A stretch of DNA of 64,000 bases from Leucosporidium creatinivorum (taxonomy: Eukaryota > Basidiomycota > Microbotryomycetes > Leucosporidiales > Leucosporidiaceae): NCBI GenBank assembly GCA_001600635.1, contig BCKL01000001.1:1577489-1641488 (forward strand). The letters run 5' to 3'. Under the pieces are notes generated by a model. The model was not told the DNA's origin and did not search any database. It worked only from the letters and a program-made list of their open reading frames with translations. Position numbers and translations under genes: made by a program. Below are positions 45,856 to 58,520 of the stretch, piece by piece. The number at the start of each line of letters is the position of its first letter. Position 1 is the first letter of the stretch.

Positions 45856-48776
45856 CTAACCCGTCACAAACCCCCCAAACGGGATTTGTTGCTGCTGCTG
45901 CATCCCCTGCTGCTTCATCCCTGGCGCGCCGGCCTGCAGAGGGAACGCCATCGGCGAAGTCCTCGGCAGCTGCTGCTTGCTGTTGGCCGCCATGCCGCCG
46001 TTCGGTCGTCCTCCTCCAGGCGAGGGCAAGCCCTGCGTCATGATGTTGGGCGAGTGGTGCGACGACTGCGCCGAGCCCGGTCGCGAGGGAGGTTGTTGAG
46101 GGAGTTGGTTCGAGTTGGCGGAATGGGGGCGGCCCGGTTGAAGCTGCACCCCCATGCTCATGGGAGAGGAGTGGGGAGGGAGTGGCAGTTGGCCCTGCTG
46201 CTGGTGGTGGAGAGCGGCTTGCTGTTGCTGCTGCAGGGCGATTTGGAGGTTGGAGAAGGGAGGGGCCGAGAGGCGAGAGGTGGCGGGGAGGCCGTTGGCG
46301 CCGTTGGGCAGGGAGGCGACGAGACCGTTCGGTAGGCGTTGCTGAGGGATGTGAAGGCCGTTTGGGAGTTGCTGCTGGATGTGGTTGGGGAAGCCGGGAG
46401 GAAGGACGAGGCCACTCTTCGGGTCGGGGGAGCCCATGCCGCCGTTCCACTGCGCCTGCACGGGAGTACCGTTCGGCATCATCGGTAGCTGCTGCTGCTG
46501 CGGTTGACCTGGCGAGCCCGTCGATGGCGTCCGTCGCATCGGCTCGGGAGGGACTTGGCCGGCTTGACGCTTGAGGTGGACTTGCTGCTGAGCGACGCGA
46601 AGAGCCTGCGCGGCCGCCATCTGCGCTTGACCGTAGCCTGCAGATGCTGGACCGCCGGGAACCTGCATCTGTAGGCCTCCTTGAGCACCAGCTTGAGCGG
46701 GGAGAGGTGGGCGAGGCGGTGGCCGACCGAAAACGACGGGAGGGGCGACGTGACGCTCGGGCTCTTGTGCTGCCCAACGGAAGGCTTCCTCGATGTACGA
46801 CGAGTCGAGAGTGAGCAACTCATTGTCGGCAGGGCGAAGGAGGGTTGTCCGCTTGAGAAGATGCTTGAGCTCAAAGTCGTCGACGACGGTGGGCTCCTCG
46901 ACGGAGGGAAAGTCGAGCGAAGCGTCCGAGTCGTAGCGGAAGCGCTCTTGGCGACGAGCGAAGGCGATGGCGCTGGCCTCCTCGTCCTCCTCCGAGTCGC
47001 TGTGGTCCGAGTATGGCGAGGCGGCGAGAGCACGAGCTCCCGCTCCTCGTCCAGTGCCGGGCGCGATACGATCCAGCATGACCCTTCCACCACGACCGAC
47101 TCGTCGCCTGAAGCTGGTGCGCACGCGACCGACCGCCGGCTGGTACTGAGTGGCGAACCCGAGCGCTTCGAGCTTGCCTTGCGGTCCGTTGAGCGCCATG
47201 GAACCGCCGACCGCCTCGACAGCGCGCCAATAGCGAGCCGGTGTTGGCGGTAGGCGAGTAACGTAGGCGCCGTCGGTCCAGTCCTCCCACAGCTGGTCGG
47301 CTTCGCGCTTCTTCTGCGCATCGCGATCCATGCGAGCGGTGATGGCGGCGGCGCGCTCCTTGCGAAGTTTGAGGTCCTCGACGGGGGTGATGAGAGAGGC
47401 GGCAGAGTAGTTGGAGGGGTCGGGCTTGCGAAGGGAGAGGCGAAGGGAGCTGTGCAAGTGAGGGCGAGGTTAGCTGCGGCGACATGGACAGGCGAGGCGA
47501 GAGAATCTCGACGTACCCAGCGGCTTGCTGACCATCCTCCTTTTTCCGCTTCTTCTCGCGACGACCGATGAGGATGTCCTCGTCGCCCTCGGCCTCGTTG
47601 AGCCGCCGCTTGAGCTCTCGAGTCTCGACGCGAGCCTCGAAGACCTTGCGCTCGAGTTCGATAGCCTCGAGCTTTAGGCGTTCTCGTTCCCGAGTCTTGA
47701 GCATGAGGGCATGGGCAGCGTGAAGGTCGTTGCGCAGTCGGATGAGGCGTTCAATGTTTTGCGCATCGGAGCGCCGAGTCTTGCGAGAGGACTTGAGCTC
47801 GCGACGGCGGAAGCAGACGTAGGGGTTGTTCTCGTTGGATTCGTCGTACTGCAGCAGCATTAGTCAGCGGTGTGTTCCGAGAGGCGAGAGGGCGAAAGGC
47901 GAGAACTCACGTCGAGTGCAGGGATGATGTTCTTGCCCGAGCGCTTGAGTCGCCGGTCTTTCCAGTGCGGGTATATCGGCCGAGCGTAGACCTTGAGTGG
48001 TGCGAGGAAGGGTTTGAGGATGTCGGAGAAAGCGGCTTCCATGTCGGAGAGGACAGGGATGGAAGAAGGGTCCTGCGAGCGGGATGTTAGCGATGGCGTC
48101 GACGAGCGCTCGGCGGTACAGGGAGAGCTCACCACATGCGCCATAGGAGCCTTGAGCTCGGTCGTCTTTTCAAAGAGTTCCATGACTTGCTCAAAATCGT
48201 CCTCGGATATGGGTCCAGGCTCGGTCGACTTGTCGTCTCCCTTGGCGACCTTGTCGGCCTTGCTCTTCCGTCTTGGGCTATCCTCAACCGAGCTACCAGC
48301 CTTGGGCTTGCCGCCGGGGAGGAGCGAAGCGTTGTAGGCCTCGAGCCATTCCTCGTCGTCCTCGTCCATGGTGTACTCGACGGCGCCGCTGGTCGCATCC
48401 TCGACGGTGTCGGAGAAGCGGATGTAGGTGACGGGGTCGACGTAACCCTTGGGGTAGAGCTCGCGGAAGGTGGTCTCGTCGATGGTACCGGCCGACTCGG
48501 GGGTAGGGATAAAGACCCTCGCCGCCTTCGCCGAGGCTGACGATCCGGCTGTTCGAGTGACGGAAGCGCTGGACGAGGCGATGACGGCTTGTAAATGGAG
48601 CTCTCCCTCCTCCTCCTTGTCTACTCCCGTCTCGACGCCCTTGCTGGCCTTCTCATCCTCGAACTCGAGCTCGGCGTCGAGGGGATCCTCCTCAAAGTCG
48701 ACGACGCCGATCTGCAGAAGGATCCGACTCTTGAACCCGAGCTTGCGGTTGCGAAACCGTCCTGATCCCTTGGCCA
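45856..48776 (-). CDS. EPL1: Enhancer of polycomb-like protein, NuA4 subunit
   Basis: Epl1 anchors the Esa1 catalytic module (Esa1-Yng2-Eaf6) in the NuA4 and piccolo-NuA4 H4/H2A acetyltransferases. The EPcA N-terminal region is clear: VFIPTPESAGTIDETTFREL and YPKGYVDPVTYIRFSDTVED, the acidic YTMDEDDEEWLEAYN, then ISEDDFEQVMELFEKTTELK. Later blocks are VYARPIYPHWKDRRLKRSGK, NENNPYVCFRRRELKSSRKT and a long coiled coil (ERERLKLEAIELERKVFEAR). The C-terminal ~330 residues are Gln/Pro/Asn-rich (QQQQQLP, LQQQQQAAL, GMQQQQQIPF). Four introns. Start MAKGSGRFRNRKLGFKSR at 48776. Confidence 0.93.
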
Positions 48777-50642
48777 TGTCCTGCGCGCAACGAAGCGGAG
48801 GTTCGTGAAGCGAACTCCTACTCCTTGAGCCGAGCGTCGAGGAGACGAGGGGCGAAAGGGGTTGGCGAAAGCCTCACGCGCGGGAAGGGTGGATCTGTGT
48901 GGGTATTCAGACGCGTCAGGTCTGCTCTTCTGATCTGCTACACTTGAAATCGCTGTGTCGATGTCGCGGGCGACACAGCCAAACAAGGCAAGGCCCGCAC
49001 GGGACAAACACCGATGCTCGAGGCGAAGGGGGCACATTGGAGGGGGCTGAGTGGGTGCAAGATGGATGGATGCACGTACACGATACTCCTCTGGTCTGCT
49101 GGAGACGCCCGGTGTCGAGGGGAAGGCCGAGTCGAGGTGGCGGGACCCTCTGACACGAGTCAGATTTTGCAAGCGCCTCTCGCCTGAACGATGTAGGTCC
49201 TCCGAAGGCGTGGGCGAGCAGTGGGTGGCTAAAGGCAGGTTCTTGTTCAAGATGCCTTTACCCTCGTTGAGCGCGAGTTGTCGTGGCGGAGCCGATGTTT
49301 TGAGTGAGGGAGCGAGAGGGCCGCTCCTGGTCGACTGAAACGGCGAAGTCCGCTCGTCGACCCTCAGCACCTTCCATCGAAGTGCAGGGACTGTAGGACA
49401 TCCTACCCTCATATCATCGTCTCTCCAGTGCTCCTCCGAGCTCCCTGCTCTCGTCTTCGGCGGCCCCACCTCAACGCCGAGTGGTCGCCCACCCCGCGCG
49501 CGTTCAGGACGTCCAGGAGATAGTGCAGCGCGAGTTGGGCGTAAGGGAGCAGTGGGATGTAAAGTATATGGCTAGAAAGCTGCCCTGGACGACGGGGGTC
49601 CTGCCAAGCGGCAGAGCTCGAGGGAACGCCGAGCCGAAGCGACCCCACTGTAGCTTCGAGGAGTCGTCCTATGCTGCAGCTCCAGCAGCAGCGGCTACAT
49701 CGGCATAGCAGGGGACAGAAGCTCGAATCGGAAGCTCGTGGTGCACGCCTGCTGCCCTTCGACCGAGCGGGAGACGGCGGACGAAAGCGACGTCGACGAG
49801 GCGATCCATTGGAGCTGGCGGCGAAGAGGTGGGAGAGGGTACGAGGGACAGGAGGAAGGAAGCTTGACCTGCTGGAAGGGCGATGGAGGACGGGCTGGGG
49901 TGAATGTCGCTTGAAGCCGCGCGATGGCTCGTTTGCGCTGAATGTCAAAGGGAGGCTGATGCCATCTCGCTTGCAGTCCTGTAGGAGGGTAGCAAAGAGT
50001 CAGCAGGTGTGCTTTGACTAAGTAAGTAGCCGCTCTTCTTACAGCGAGCCTCCGTGTCGACGTGACGAGAGCGAGCGACCCGTCCTCGCGGCGGAGGTGT
50101 TGAAGCCTGAGTCGCTTCGAGGGTGGGTGGAAGGAGGGGAGCCTGCTGTCATCCTATAGAGCAGGTAGCTTCCATGGTATAGCTCTTCGCGAGCCAGCGA
50201 GCGAGCGACGTGGGAACGAGGTAAGAGTTGGAGAACAAGAGCAGACTGTCGCCGGGCTTTCGCTGCCTCTCGCTGGAACAGTCGGCAACCACTCTCGGTG
50301 ATCTGCTCCAAAGGACGTTACTTACAATGAAAACTACTGCACTGCATGCACTTCTCGCCCAGCTTTTTTCCTCCCTGCTGGTCTCCGGTTCCCGCCCCAA
50401 GAGTTGCGTCGTCTCCTCGTTCAGCTCGGTCCATCTTCTCGAGCTCAGCAGCCGCTACCGGGTACGAAAAGCACGGGAAAGTGCTTCAGAACCGATGAAC
50501 GAGCGAACGGCAGCAGAGCCTGCGCACAGCTCGGACCTCGGCGAACCCTCGCCTCCTTTCCCTCGCCTTTCCTCGACTCTCCGCCAGCCTATTGATGGCC
50601 ACAGCACACATAGCTTACAACAATGTTACCGAGAGTACCAAA
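48777..50642. other. 1.9-kb gene-poor region upstream of EPL1
   Basis: The longest stretch without a confident gene. It should contain the EPL1 promoter (right of 48776) and the 3' end of the GDS-motif gene. Open frames exist on both strands but lack family motifs and a plausible intron/codon pattern. One + strand frame from ATG 50329 to 50763 starts MKTTALHALLAQLFSSLLVS, which looks like a signal peptide, but it runs into the antisense gene. No tRNA-like or repeat structure recognised. Confidence 0.35.
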
Positions 50643-52632
50643 TCAAGCCGAAGCCGACGCCGTCAAACCGCGCAACAGCCCCGAAGCGACGGGCTCGTCC
50701 TCCTCGTAAAGGAAGTGCACTCCTTCTCGCTCGCGCACAGCGTCGGCTAGGTGGCGCATAAGCATGTTGCCGTAGAGGAACGATCCAGGAAGGGGCAGTG
50801 GGTGGACGTCTGGAGCGAAGACGAGAGTCAGCTTTGCAGCTCGGTTCGGCGCTCGAAGACCCCACTCACCATCCCTAAAGTAGCGCTCCTGGCCCATCAT
50901 CAACGCCGCCCAATCATCAATCTTGAGCCTCTGCCCCAATCCACCAGCGTACGCCTCGCTCTCCTTCTGCGCATGCTTGGTGAAGCCGAGCTTGTTCTTG
51001 AGCTTGGCGGTGAGGGCGTTCCAGCTGAGCTCGCCAGCTTCGGCAGCCCTGCCTTCGAGTACGAGCTTCTCGACGACGGCGCGGCCGATTTGGTCGAGGG
51101 CTTGGAGGCGGTCGAAGGGGATGTTGTGGTGCTCCTTGATGTGGTGAAGGGCGCCTGTTCGAGAAGCGAGATCAGCTTTGGCGCTCGAGGGAAGAGGGAG
51201 GAGAAACTCACGCCAGAGAAGCTTGGGCTTCCTATACAGCTCGTGCTGTCCCGCCTCGAGCGGCCAGACCTTGGCCATGTACCGTAGAATCTCCTCGGTG
51301 CGCTTGGCCTCCCACTTGCGCTGCTCATGCGACATGACACGCCAGACGTCGTAACGACGAGTTGCCTCTTCTTCCGAGACCCCCTCTTTGATGAGCTCGG
51401 CCTTCTTCTTGTCGTCTTCGACAGCTTGACGAAGGAGACCCCAGTAGCCGGGAGTCATGGAAAAGAGGTCGGGGCGAGTCGAGGTGTTGTAGAGACGGCC
51501 GAGGCCTTCGACGATGGGGACGACAATCTGGTCGATGCGGTCTGCGATGTTGGAGAGAACGAAAGTCAGCTCGGTAAAGCTCGAAGCTCGGCTCGGCGGC
51601 GGCTCACCCTCGACTCGTGCAGGCGGATAAAAGTGCGGGTGGTACTCGATCATCTTGGTGCGGTCGCGGAAGCCGTAGTGGAAGACGTTGATTATGCGCA
51701 TGTTGTACTTGAAGACGTGGCAGACGAACGGGCGGCTCTGGATAAAGTTGGGCCACTCGCGCTTGCCGTTCCAAGGGTTGACGTAGTCCTCGGGAGGGAC
51801 CTCCTCGCCGGGAGGGTAGGGAGGGGAGAGAGCGTGGTCGACGCCAATCATTTCCAGGAAGCCGCCGCCGCCGAGAAAGTTGCAGAAATGCTCGTTGTGG
51901 TCTCGGTCGACGCTGTCGCCGAGCAGGACGATGGTGCGATTGCGCATGAACTCGAGCTCGACTGGGAAGACGTTGTTTTCGTTGGCGTTCCAGAGGAGGG
52001 AGAGGTAGTCGATAGGCTGGCACGTCTTGGGAGCATCGATGGGCTCCCACTGGTTCTCCGAGGCAACCGTGAGGTTGACGTTCAGGACTCCGTGCTGCTC
52101 GTAGGGGTTGCAGGGGCTGCGAAGAGGTCGTAGAGGATCAGCTCGGTAGATCTCCCTCGTCGAGAAGACAGACTACTCACAGCTTGACAGCCTTCTGCTG
52201 CAGAACGACGTTGAGAACTCCATCGCCGACGGTCGACCGAAGCCGCTCGTCCTTGGTCGCCAGTCCCATCAACCATCCTGCTACGCCACACCCCAATACT
52301 ACCAGCACCCAGATGCACGTCTTGCTGCCTCGCCGCCTCTTCACCTTCCTATCCTCCCAGCTCAAGTAGCCCGCCCTTGGCGCTCCATCGTCTCGCGCGA
52401 CCTTCTGGTAGCCTCCCTTCTCCTGCGAAGCAGCATTGTAGTCCGTAGAATCGTCCAAGTCGACTACCGTCTCTACCGACGAGCCGAGAGAAAAGGATCC
52501 GCCTTCTGAGCGGAAGAGGAAGGGTTGGACTTCAGCGTCTCGCGAGCGTTGACGCAAGTGGATGGTTGAATGGGGAGCTTGACCGAGATCTCGAGAGCCT
52601 CGGTGCTTGGGAGGAAGTGGTGGTGGTCCCAT
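50643..52632 (-). CDS. Type II membrane protein with GDS-motif (PC-esterase-like) domain
   Basis: Short cytosolic N-terminus (MGPPPLPPKHRGSRDL...), one signal-anchor helix (CIWVLVVLGCGVAGWLMGLA, flanked by KVKRRRGSK), then a lumenal domain. Block I is NRTIVLLGDSVDRDHNEHFC, a GDS nucleophile motif of the kind found in SGNH/PC-esterase proteins acting on glycans (TBL and Cas1p relatives). Near the C-terminus FAPDVHPLPLPGSFLYGNML could supply the Asp and His of the triad. An Asn-linked site lies at NRT. About five introns; five in-frame-looking introns are supported by GTGAGT/GCTGAC signals (for example ~51547-51606 and ~51154-51211). The role in wall or glycan O-acylation is inference. Start at 52632; an upstream in-frame ATG at 52737 is possible. 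Confidence 0.7.
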
Positions 52633-53328
52633 GGTGCAGGCGAGAGACGGCGAGCGAAGGGGAGCGGTTCGAGAGGCGAAAGGAAGAGAAGGTGCAGGTG
52701 GGTGGGTGGTCAGCCTTTGTAGGCCAGCCCTCCCCACCAGATTATATCGTTCATTGGCGCCGCGGTCAAGAGCCTCTGGGACGAGCGACTCTAGAACCGC
52801 CTCGCTCGCTCGAAGCGGAAAGAGGCTGGCAGACCGTCGCGCCTTTTCTGTCTTGGGCCGGTGAGCGAACGCGCCGAGGTGTACAGGAGGTGCATCCGAA
52901 CAGCATCCACTGCTGCTGTACGAGACGTCGAGGTGACGCGAGTTGCAGGAGGGAGAAGGAGGGCTCGCTCGACCGTCTTGCGAATCGCTCGGCTCACGGA
53001 AAGGGGGCGCCGGCTTTCGCTATCCTCGAGCTGTAGCATAGCAGGGCATCGACTCTGATCCTGTAGCGACCTATAATCTACGGCTCTCCGACGATTCTGC
53101 AGCGAAATGACGCCTCGTCGCGAGCTCACCACCTCGCTGTTGGTCCAATTCGCCGGGTTTGCTCTTTTGCCATCTCTCGTCGTCGTCTTCGCCTCAGCAT
53201 TCGTTAGGAGGAAGCGCAGGATAGGTCTGTAGCTCAGCCCCGTCTCGTCGGCGATACTCCTGCCACCCTGCACGATCGGCAAGTGAGAATAGAGCAGGCG
53301 CCTCTCCTCCTCCGGCTAAGCTTCGAGG
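52633..53328. promoter_or_regulatory. Divergent region between the GDS-motif gene and CSC1, with a hydrophobic upstream ORF
   Basis: About 700 nt. On the + strand an ATG at 53107 opens a frame of ~40 codons with a membrane-helix-like stretch (LLVQFAGFALLPSLVVVFAS) followed by VRRKRR, ending at TAG 53227. It is either an upstream ORF of the CSC1 mRNA or a skipped first exon. Otherwise nothing recognised. Confidence 0.4.
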
Positions 53329-56300
53329 ATGACTACCATCAACGAGCGCAAGTACACCCTGACCTTCGTCGGACTTAAGTCGACCGCCATCACCGCTGGA
53401 GTGGTCCTCGTCGCGGGGTTCTGCGGGCATGAGATTCTCAAACGACTAAGAAGGTATCCGGAGGAGGATAAAGCCAGAGCAAGGGGGGAGAAGGTCAGGA
53501 ATCGAGGTGTTGAGGGATACGCCATGGGCTACCTCTTCCGAGCGAGGTCCTACATCGCCTACAACCCTACGCCCGACTTCGGTCGAAATCCGCTCTCTTG
53601 GATCTGGACGACGTCGGTGAAGCTCCCCGAGAAGTTCTTCGAGGTGAGCAGGGTATCGAGCGACGCAGAAGAATAAATTGAAGCTCTCTGAGGCTGACCG
53701 GACGCCCAATAGACCCACTGTGGACCCGATGCGACCGTCTACCTTCGATTCCTCCGAGGTTCATTCTACTGGACCTGCCTCTCCGTCTGCACCGTCTTTC
53801 CTACCCTCCTCTCCATCAACTTCATCGAGTCATCCGACGACATCTCGACCTCCTCTCTCGAGCGGGCGTCGCTCTCATCGCTCACCAAGAGCGTAAACGG
53901 AACTCGGCTGTGAGCTCGGTCCTCGCTACTACAAAGTGCTTCGCTGCTAACCCTTCTGACTTGGCCAGCCTTTGGGTGCACGTCATCTGTATCTGGTTCC
54001 TCACCTGGACCTGGATCGCCACCCTAGTTTGGGTTGGATACGGCGCGATTCGCATTCGCCGAAACGTCCTCCGGTCGCTTCTCAAGGACGAGGTCGAGCG
54101 GTATCAGGAGGGCAAGGTCTCGTCACCTCGAGAACCTCGTCCTGCAGATTTGCAGGATGAGCGAGACGTAGGGTGGCGCTTCAGGACCGTCCTCATGCGC
54201 AACATCCCGCCGGCGATGAGGTCCGAGGAAGCCCTTCGAGAGTACTTTGAGGGACACCTACTCAACAAGGCGCCTACCAATCCACACTCTTCCCACACCT
54301 CCATCTCGATGCTTCCCTCGCCCGAAGAAGCCAAAGCTTCCTTCCCTCCCCCTCCGCACGAGAAGTCGGCAGTCGACGATGACCCGGAACGACCTACAGT
54401 GGCCTCCGACAACATCATTTCGGATATCATCTTGGTCCGAAGAAGTCAAGAACTGAACGAGCTGTACAACAAATATCGCACCGTCGAATACGCGCTCGAA
54501 TCGGCCCATTGCGCCCTCGCCGAGAACGTCATGCAGTTCGTCAAGGCCAAGGTCGAAGAGGAGGAGCGCGTCAAGGCTGGCGTTTCGCCCAGACCGAGAC
54601 CGCTCGTATCCCTGGGCCGCCTCTTTCGCCGCAAGGAGGAGGAAGTCTCGGAGGACGTCGAACGTCTCGCTCGCGAGGGCGACTCGCAACTCGTCGAGGC
54701 TCTGCGCGGATTCCTCCCCGGCGGAAGCCCCCCTCTCGATCCCTCTGGCCAACCAGCATCCCTCTGGAGCGTCCTCCACGACCTCCACGCCACTCCCATC
54801 CTCCTCGATCGCTTCCAACCTCTCTTCAAGCTGCGACACTTCCGCGGTCAATCGATCCCTTCCATCGACTACCACCTCGCCAAGCTCAATCTCCTCGCTA
54901 CCCTCATAGAGGACAAGCGATCCCATCCCGAGGCGTTCGAAGCCGCCCCTTCGGCGTTCATCACCTTCGAGCGCGCTTCGGACGCAAGGAGGGCGAGGAA
55001 AGAGCTCAAGTGGAGGCCGGGAGGGAAGGTATTTGCGGGCAAGATCCTCGAGTGCAAGGTCAAGATGGCGCCCGAGATGCGCGACCTCGACTGGAACCGC
55101 CTCGTCTACGTCTCGCTCTCGGCCGACATCCTGCGAGGAGCGCTCCTTCAAGTCCTCATCTGGGGTGAGTCGGGTCGACAGCAGAGCTACAGTAGACTTG
55201 TTTCAGAACTACCGCTGACCTCTTCGGCCCCCCTCTCGCAGCCGCCACCATCTTCTGGGTCATCCCTCTCTCCTTCCTCGTCGGACTACTCTCCCTCACC
55301 TCCATCGCCAAATACATCCCCAAGCTCGCCACTTTCCTCGAGTCCAACACTACCACCCAGACGCTCTTCTCGTCTCTACTTCCCACCGGCATTGTGGCGC
55401 TCCTCGGCATGCTCGTACCGACCCTCATCGGCATCATCACGAGGAATGGACAGGCACTCATCACCGTGTCTAAGCTCCATGCACTAGTACAGAGTCGGTG
55501 AGTCGTCCCTATCCTTTCAACGGCAGGTAGAAAAGGAGCTGACCCTCCCTGCGGGTTTTCGGCGATTGCAGCTACTGGGTGTGGCTTGTCGGTGAGTCTT
55601 GATCCCCCTCGACCACGGTGCGGTAGGAAGTCAAACGCTAACATTGTGACCTTTATTCTACCCCTTTCCATCTTTATGTTGAATGTGGGTTTCGCCAAAC
55701 CTGCAGTCAACATAATCCTGGTCTTCTGTATTGGCCTCTCGGCCTTTACAGCATTCCTCGATGCCTTCAAGTCTCCCGGCAGCGTCCTCACCGTCATCGC
55801 ATCGGCCTTCCCCAAGGGAGCGACCTTCTTCGTCTCGTGGACGCTGCTCGTCGTCGGTCTACATCACGGGATCGAGATCTGCCTTCTCGGGATCCCTTAC
55901 ATCAATCATGCGACGTACGTTCCCTTTCGGCTCCACTTCAGCGAGCCCAGTCTGACCTTTATGACATCCCACAGCATCAGAAAGCTAAAAGCTCCTCGCA
56001 AGCGCGAGATCGAAGCCCTCCCTCGTTCGTTCAACTACGCCTACTGGGCGCCGAACCATCTTCTCGTGTTCGCCGTCACCGCCATCTTCGCCATCCTCAA
56101 CCCGCTCGTCATTGCGTTCAACGCCTTCTATCAAGCTTTTGTCATCATCGTGTAAGTCCTACGAGGTTTCGAGTTTCGGCGGTCGTCCATGAGCTGACCC
56201 CTGCCTCCCTTCGCAGCTTCAAGAACCAGTTCGCGCACACTTACTACCGTCGATGGTACGAGCAAAACGGTCGCTTCATCTTCAGGCGATGCTTCCGCTA

Positions 56301-58280
56301 TTCGCTGGACGCCTTCCTCGTCAGCCAAGTCGTCGCCGTCGCCCTGTTGTGGGTTTTGAAGTTCTTTAAGCTCGGCGGAGCTTGTATCCCTTTGGTGAGT
56401 CACAACGTCATACTCCTAGTCAGCCTTCCTTCCCTTTCGACGTGCTATCGAGGCACCGTAGACCGCACAAGACCGAACAGAAGTCTGACCCTCGGCGCTC
56501 GCAGCTTCCCATCACCGCCTTCGTCAAGCTCATCGGCACGCGGTGGTTCGACAAGCTCATGAACGAGATCGACGAGCTCGAGATCGACCTCGTCTGCGGC
56601 GAAGGCGATGTCTCGCCTGATCTTTCGGTCCCCCTCACCGAGGAGGACTCAGACGTTAGGCTCAAGCCCAGCGAGCTCGTGTCGACGATGAAGTCGTTCG
56701 TCGTCAAGTGAGTCTTCGATCCTTCGCTCTAGATTACCATACCATCGCTGACCTGATCCGTCACCTACAGCACCCTCCCCGCCCTCACTTTCCATCCAGA
56801 TGCTCCTCTCCCGACCATTCCCTCCCCTCACAAGAACGCGACTCACATTCGACCTCGATCCGAGTCGAGGCTCTCGGCTAAGAGGCCTCGTTATCGATCA
56901 AGGTCGAACAGCGCGCGGCCCAAGGTCGCCCGAAGCTCGCTGGACGATGACCGACCCATGCTCGCTCCCATCGTCTCAAATACCTCGGGCGTGAGCTCTC
57001 ATGAGCTACACGACATGGGAAAGCCGTCACCCAAGTCCTCTCCCATCATGCAGCGGCTCTCGACTGATGGAAAGCTGGACCTTTTCGCCTTCTCCAAGGG
57101 CCAGCTTACCTCGGCCGAGCCTTCGAAGCAGGTGAGCAGCCGTTACCGCTCCCGTTGTTCTGCAAGCTGACTCCTCGCATATCTGTAGTCTTCCATCATC
57201 ACTCCTCATCCACCAATCATCCGCGACGACCGACCCGTCACCAATGTACGCTACGACAACCCCGCTCAAGTCGCTTCCCTCGCTCGCTCCCTCTGGCTCC
57301 CTCGCGATCCTCTCCTACCCTGCGACCTCGGCGACACTGTCGACTACTGGGGCAGGGCTCTCGTTTCGAGCGAAGGAGGTCGCGGCATTATCGGCACTTG
57401 GGATGAGCATCTCACCGACGCCGAGGACGAGACGCCCGAGCGACCAGGCCGAGAAAGGAGCGACGAGCTGCTGATGCCGACGCCGCCCCTCAAGCGTGCT
57501 GGCAGCCGCCTCTCGCTCAAGAGTGGAGAGAAAGGCGGTCTGCGGACGAAGGGAACGGAGAGGATCCGAGTGGCCGGCGATGTCGCCGCCAAGATCGAGG
57601 CGGAGGAGGGAGTCAAGGCCGTTGCTCGGCGACGAGGGAGCTCGGGCGGAAGCACGATGCTTCCGGGAGCATCGCCTTCGATGCGACGTCGCGGTACAGG
57701 TGGCAGCACGCACGACGGATCGACTCCTGGATCGCCTCCTTCGCCGACCCTCCACCGCCATCCCCTCTCGCCTCACAAGTCCTCTCCTCGCATCCCTACC
57801 TTCACCGACGAGCCCGAGACGCTCAGTCTACCCCCTGCCTCCAACTCGATTGCCAATTCGGCCTCTACCAGCACAACAGCCGGCTACCCATTCCCTCCCC
57901 CTCAGCCGCCTTCGCCTCACAGCACCCTCCGCCGCCGCCCTTCGCACATCGAGGAACTGCCTACTTCTCCCGGCGCCTCCTCACTCAGCCCTTCCCTCGC
58001 CAGCCCTCGCTCTCCCACCATGAAACGCCGTGGTCGCTCGACTTCGGTCGCCATCTCGATGGGTCCCTCCATCGCCGAGGATGAGGAAGGCGAGGTGTCA
58101 ATCTCGCAGGCCGAAGCTTTGCGTAACGAGCTGCTCGAGGAGGAGCGCCATGAGCATGAGAAGCGCGTAGCGCGAGAGGAGGCGCGCAAGAAGAACGAGG
58201 AGCGAGACAAGACTGGAGGTTGGCTTTCGCGGATGCTCTTGTCGGCCGAGGACGAGGGCGAGCCTCAAGGGAGAGCGTAG
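53329..58280 (+). CDS. CSC1: CSC1/OSCA/TMEM63-family mechanosensitive channel
   Basis: A DUF221 (RSN1_7TM) osmosensitive, calcium-permeable cation channel, PHM7/RSN1 group. From ATG MTTINERKYTLTFVGLKSTA: TM1 (TAITAGVVLVAGFCGHEIL), then SWIWTTSVKLPEKFFETHCG and DATVYLRFLRGSFYWTCLSV. A cytosolic RRM-like domain begins RTVLMRNIPPAMRSEEALRE and ends KILECKVKMAPEMRDLDWNR. The pore-region helices include FNIKM-like exons around 55650-55900, LNPLVIAFNAFYQAFVIIVF, then YYRRWYEQNGRFIFRRCFRY and SLDAFLVSQVVAVALLWVLK. The C-terminal ~550 residues are a long disordered cytosolic tail, with the PHM7-type block DNPAQVASLARSLWLPRDPL. About 12 exons. Convergent with the Zn2Cys6 gene. Stop TAG at 58278-58280. 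Confidence 0.88.
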
Positions 58281-58520
58281 AGGTCTCATGTACTTAGCCA
58301 CATTTAGTTAGATACCCATAGCTCCGCTTCATAGCATTACTCATGTCGCATTCAATCCGTCTTACTCCACGATTGAACCCGGCAGCTCGGCGAAGAGGTT
58401 TCGACGCTTCAACTGCAAGCGGTCGGCGAAGGCACGGCTCTCGAACGAGCACGACGCTCTCGCTTGTCAAAAGAAGATGTAGAGGTGCATTATTTGCAAG
58501 ACAGTATCGAGGTGAGGATA
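58281..58520. other. Convergent 3' region CSC1 / Zn2Cys6 regulator
   Basis: 240 nt shared by two converging transcripts. TTTAGTTAGATACC near 58305 is a plausible AT-rich 3'-processing area for CSC1. No gene seen. Confidence 0.35.

Noticed and set aside
45880-46560. CAG/CTG-rich tracts in EPL1 considered as a distinct repeat or expansion locus
   Set aside because: They simply encode the Gln-rich C-terminal tail typical of this family; units are short and interrupted.
48907-48938. GCTCTTCTGATCT-like string resembling a sequencing adapter (GCTCTTCCGATCT)
   Set aside because: One mismatch in 13 and poor flanking match; sequence on both sides looks like normal genome and single Ns elsewhere suggest another technology. 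Likely coincidence.
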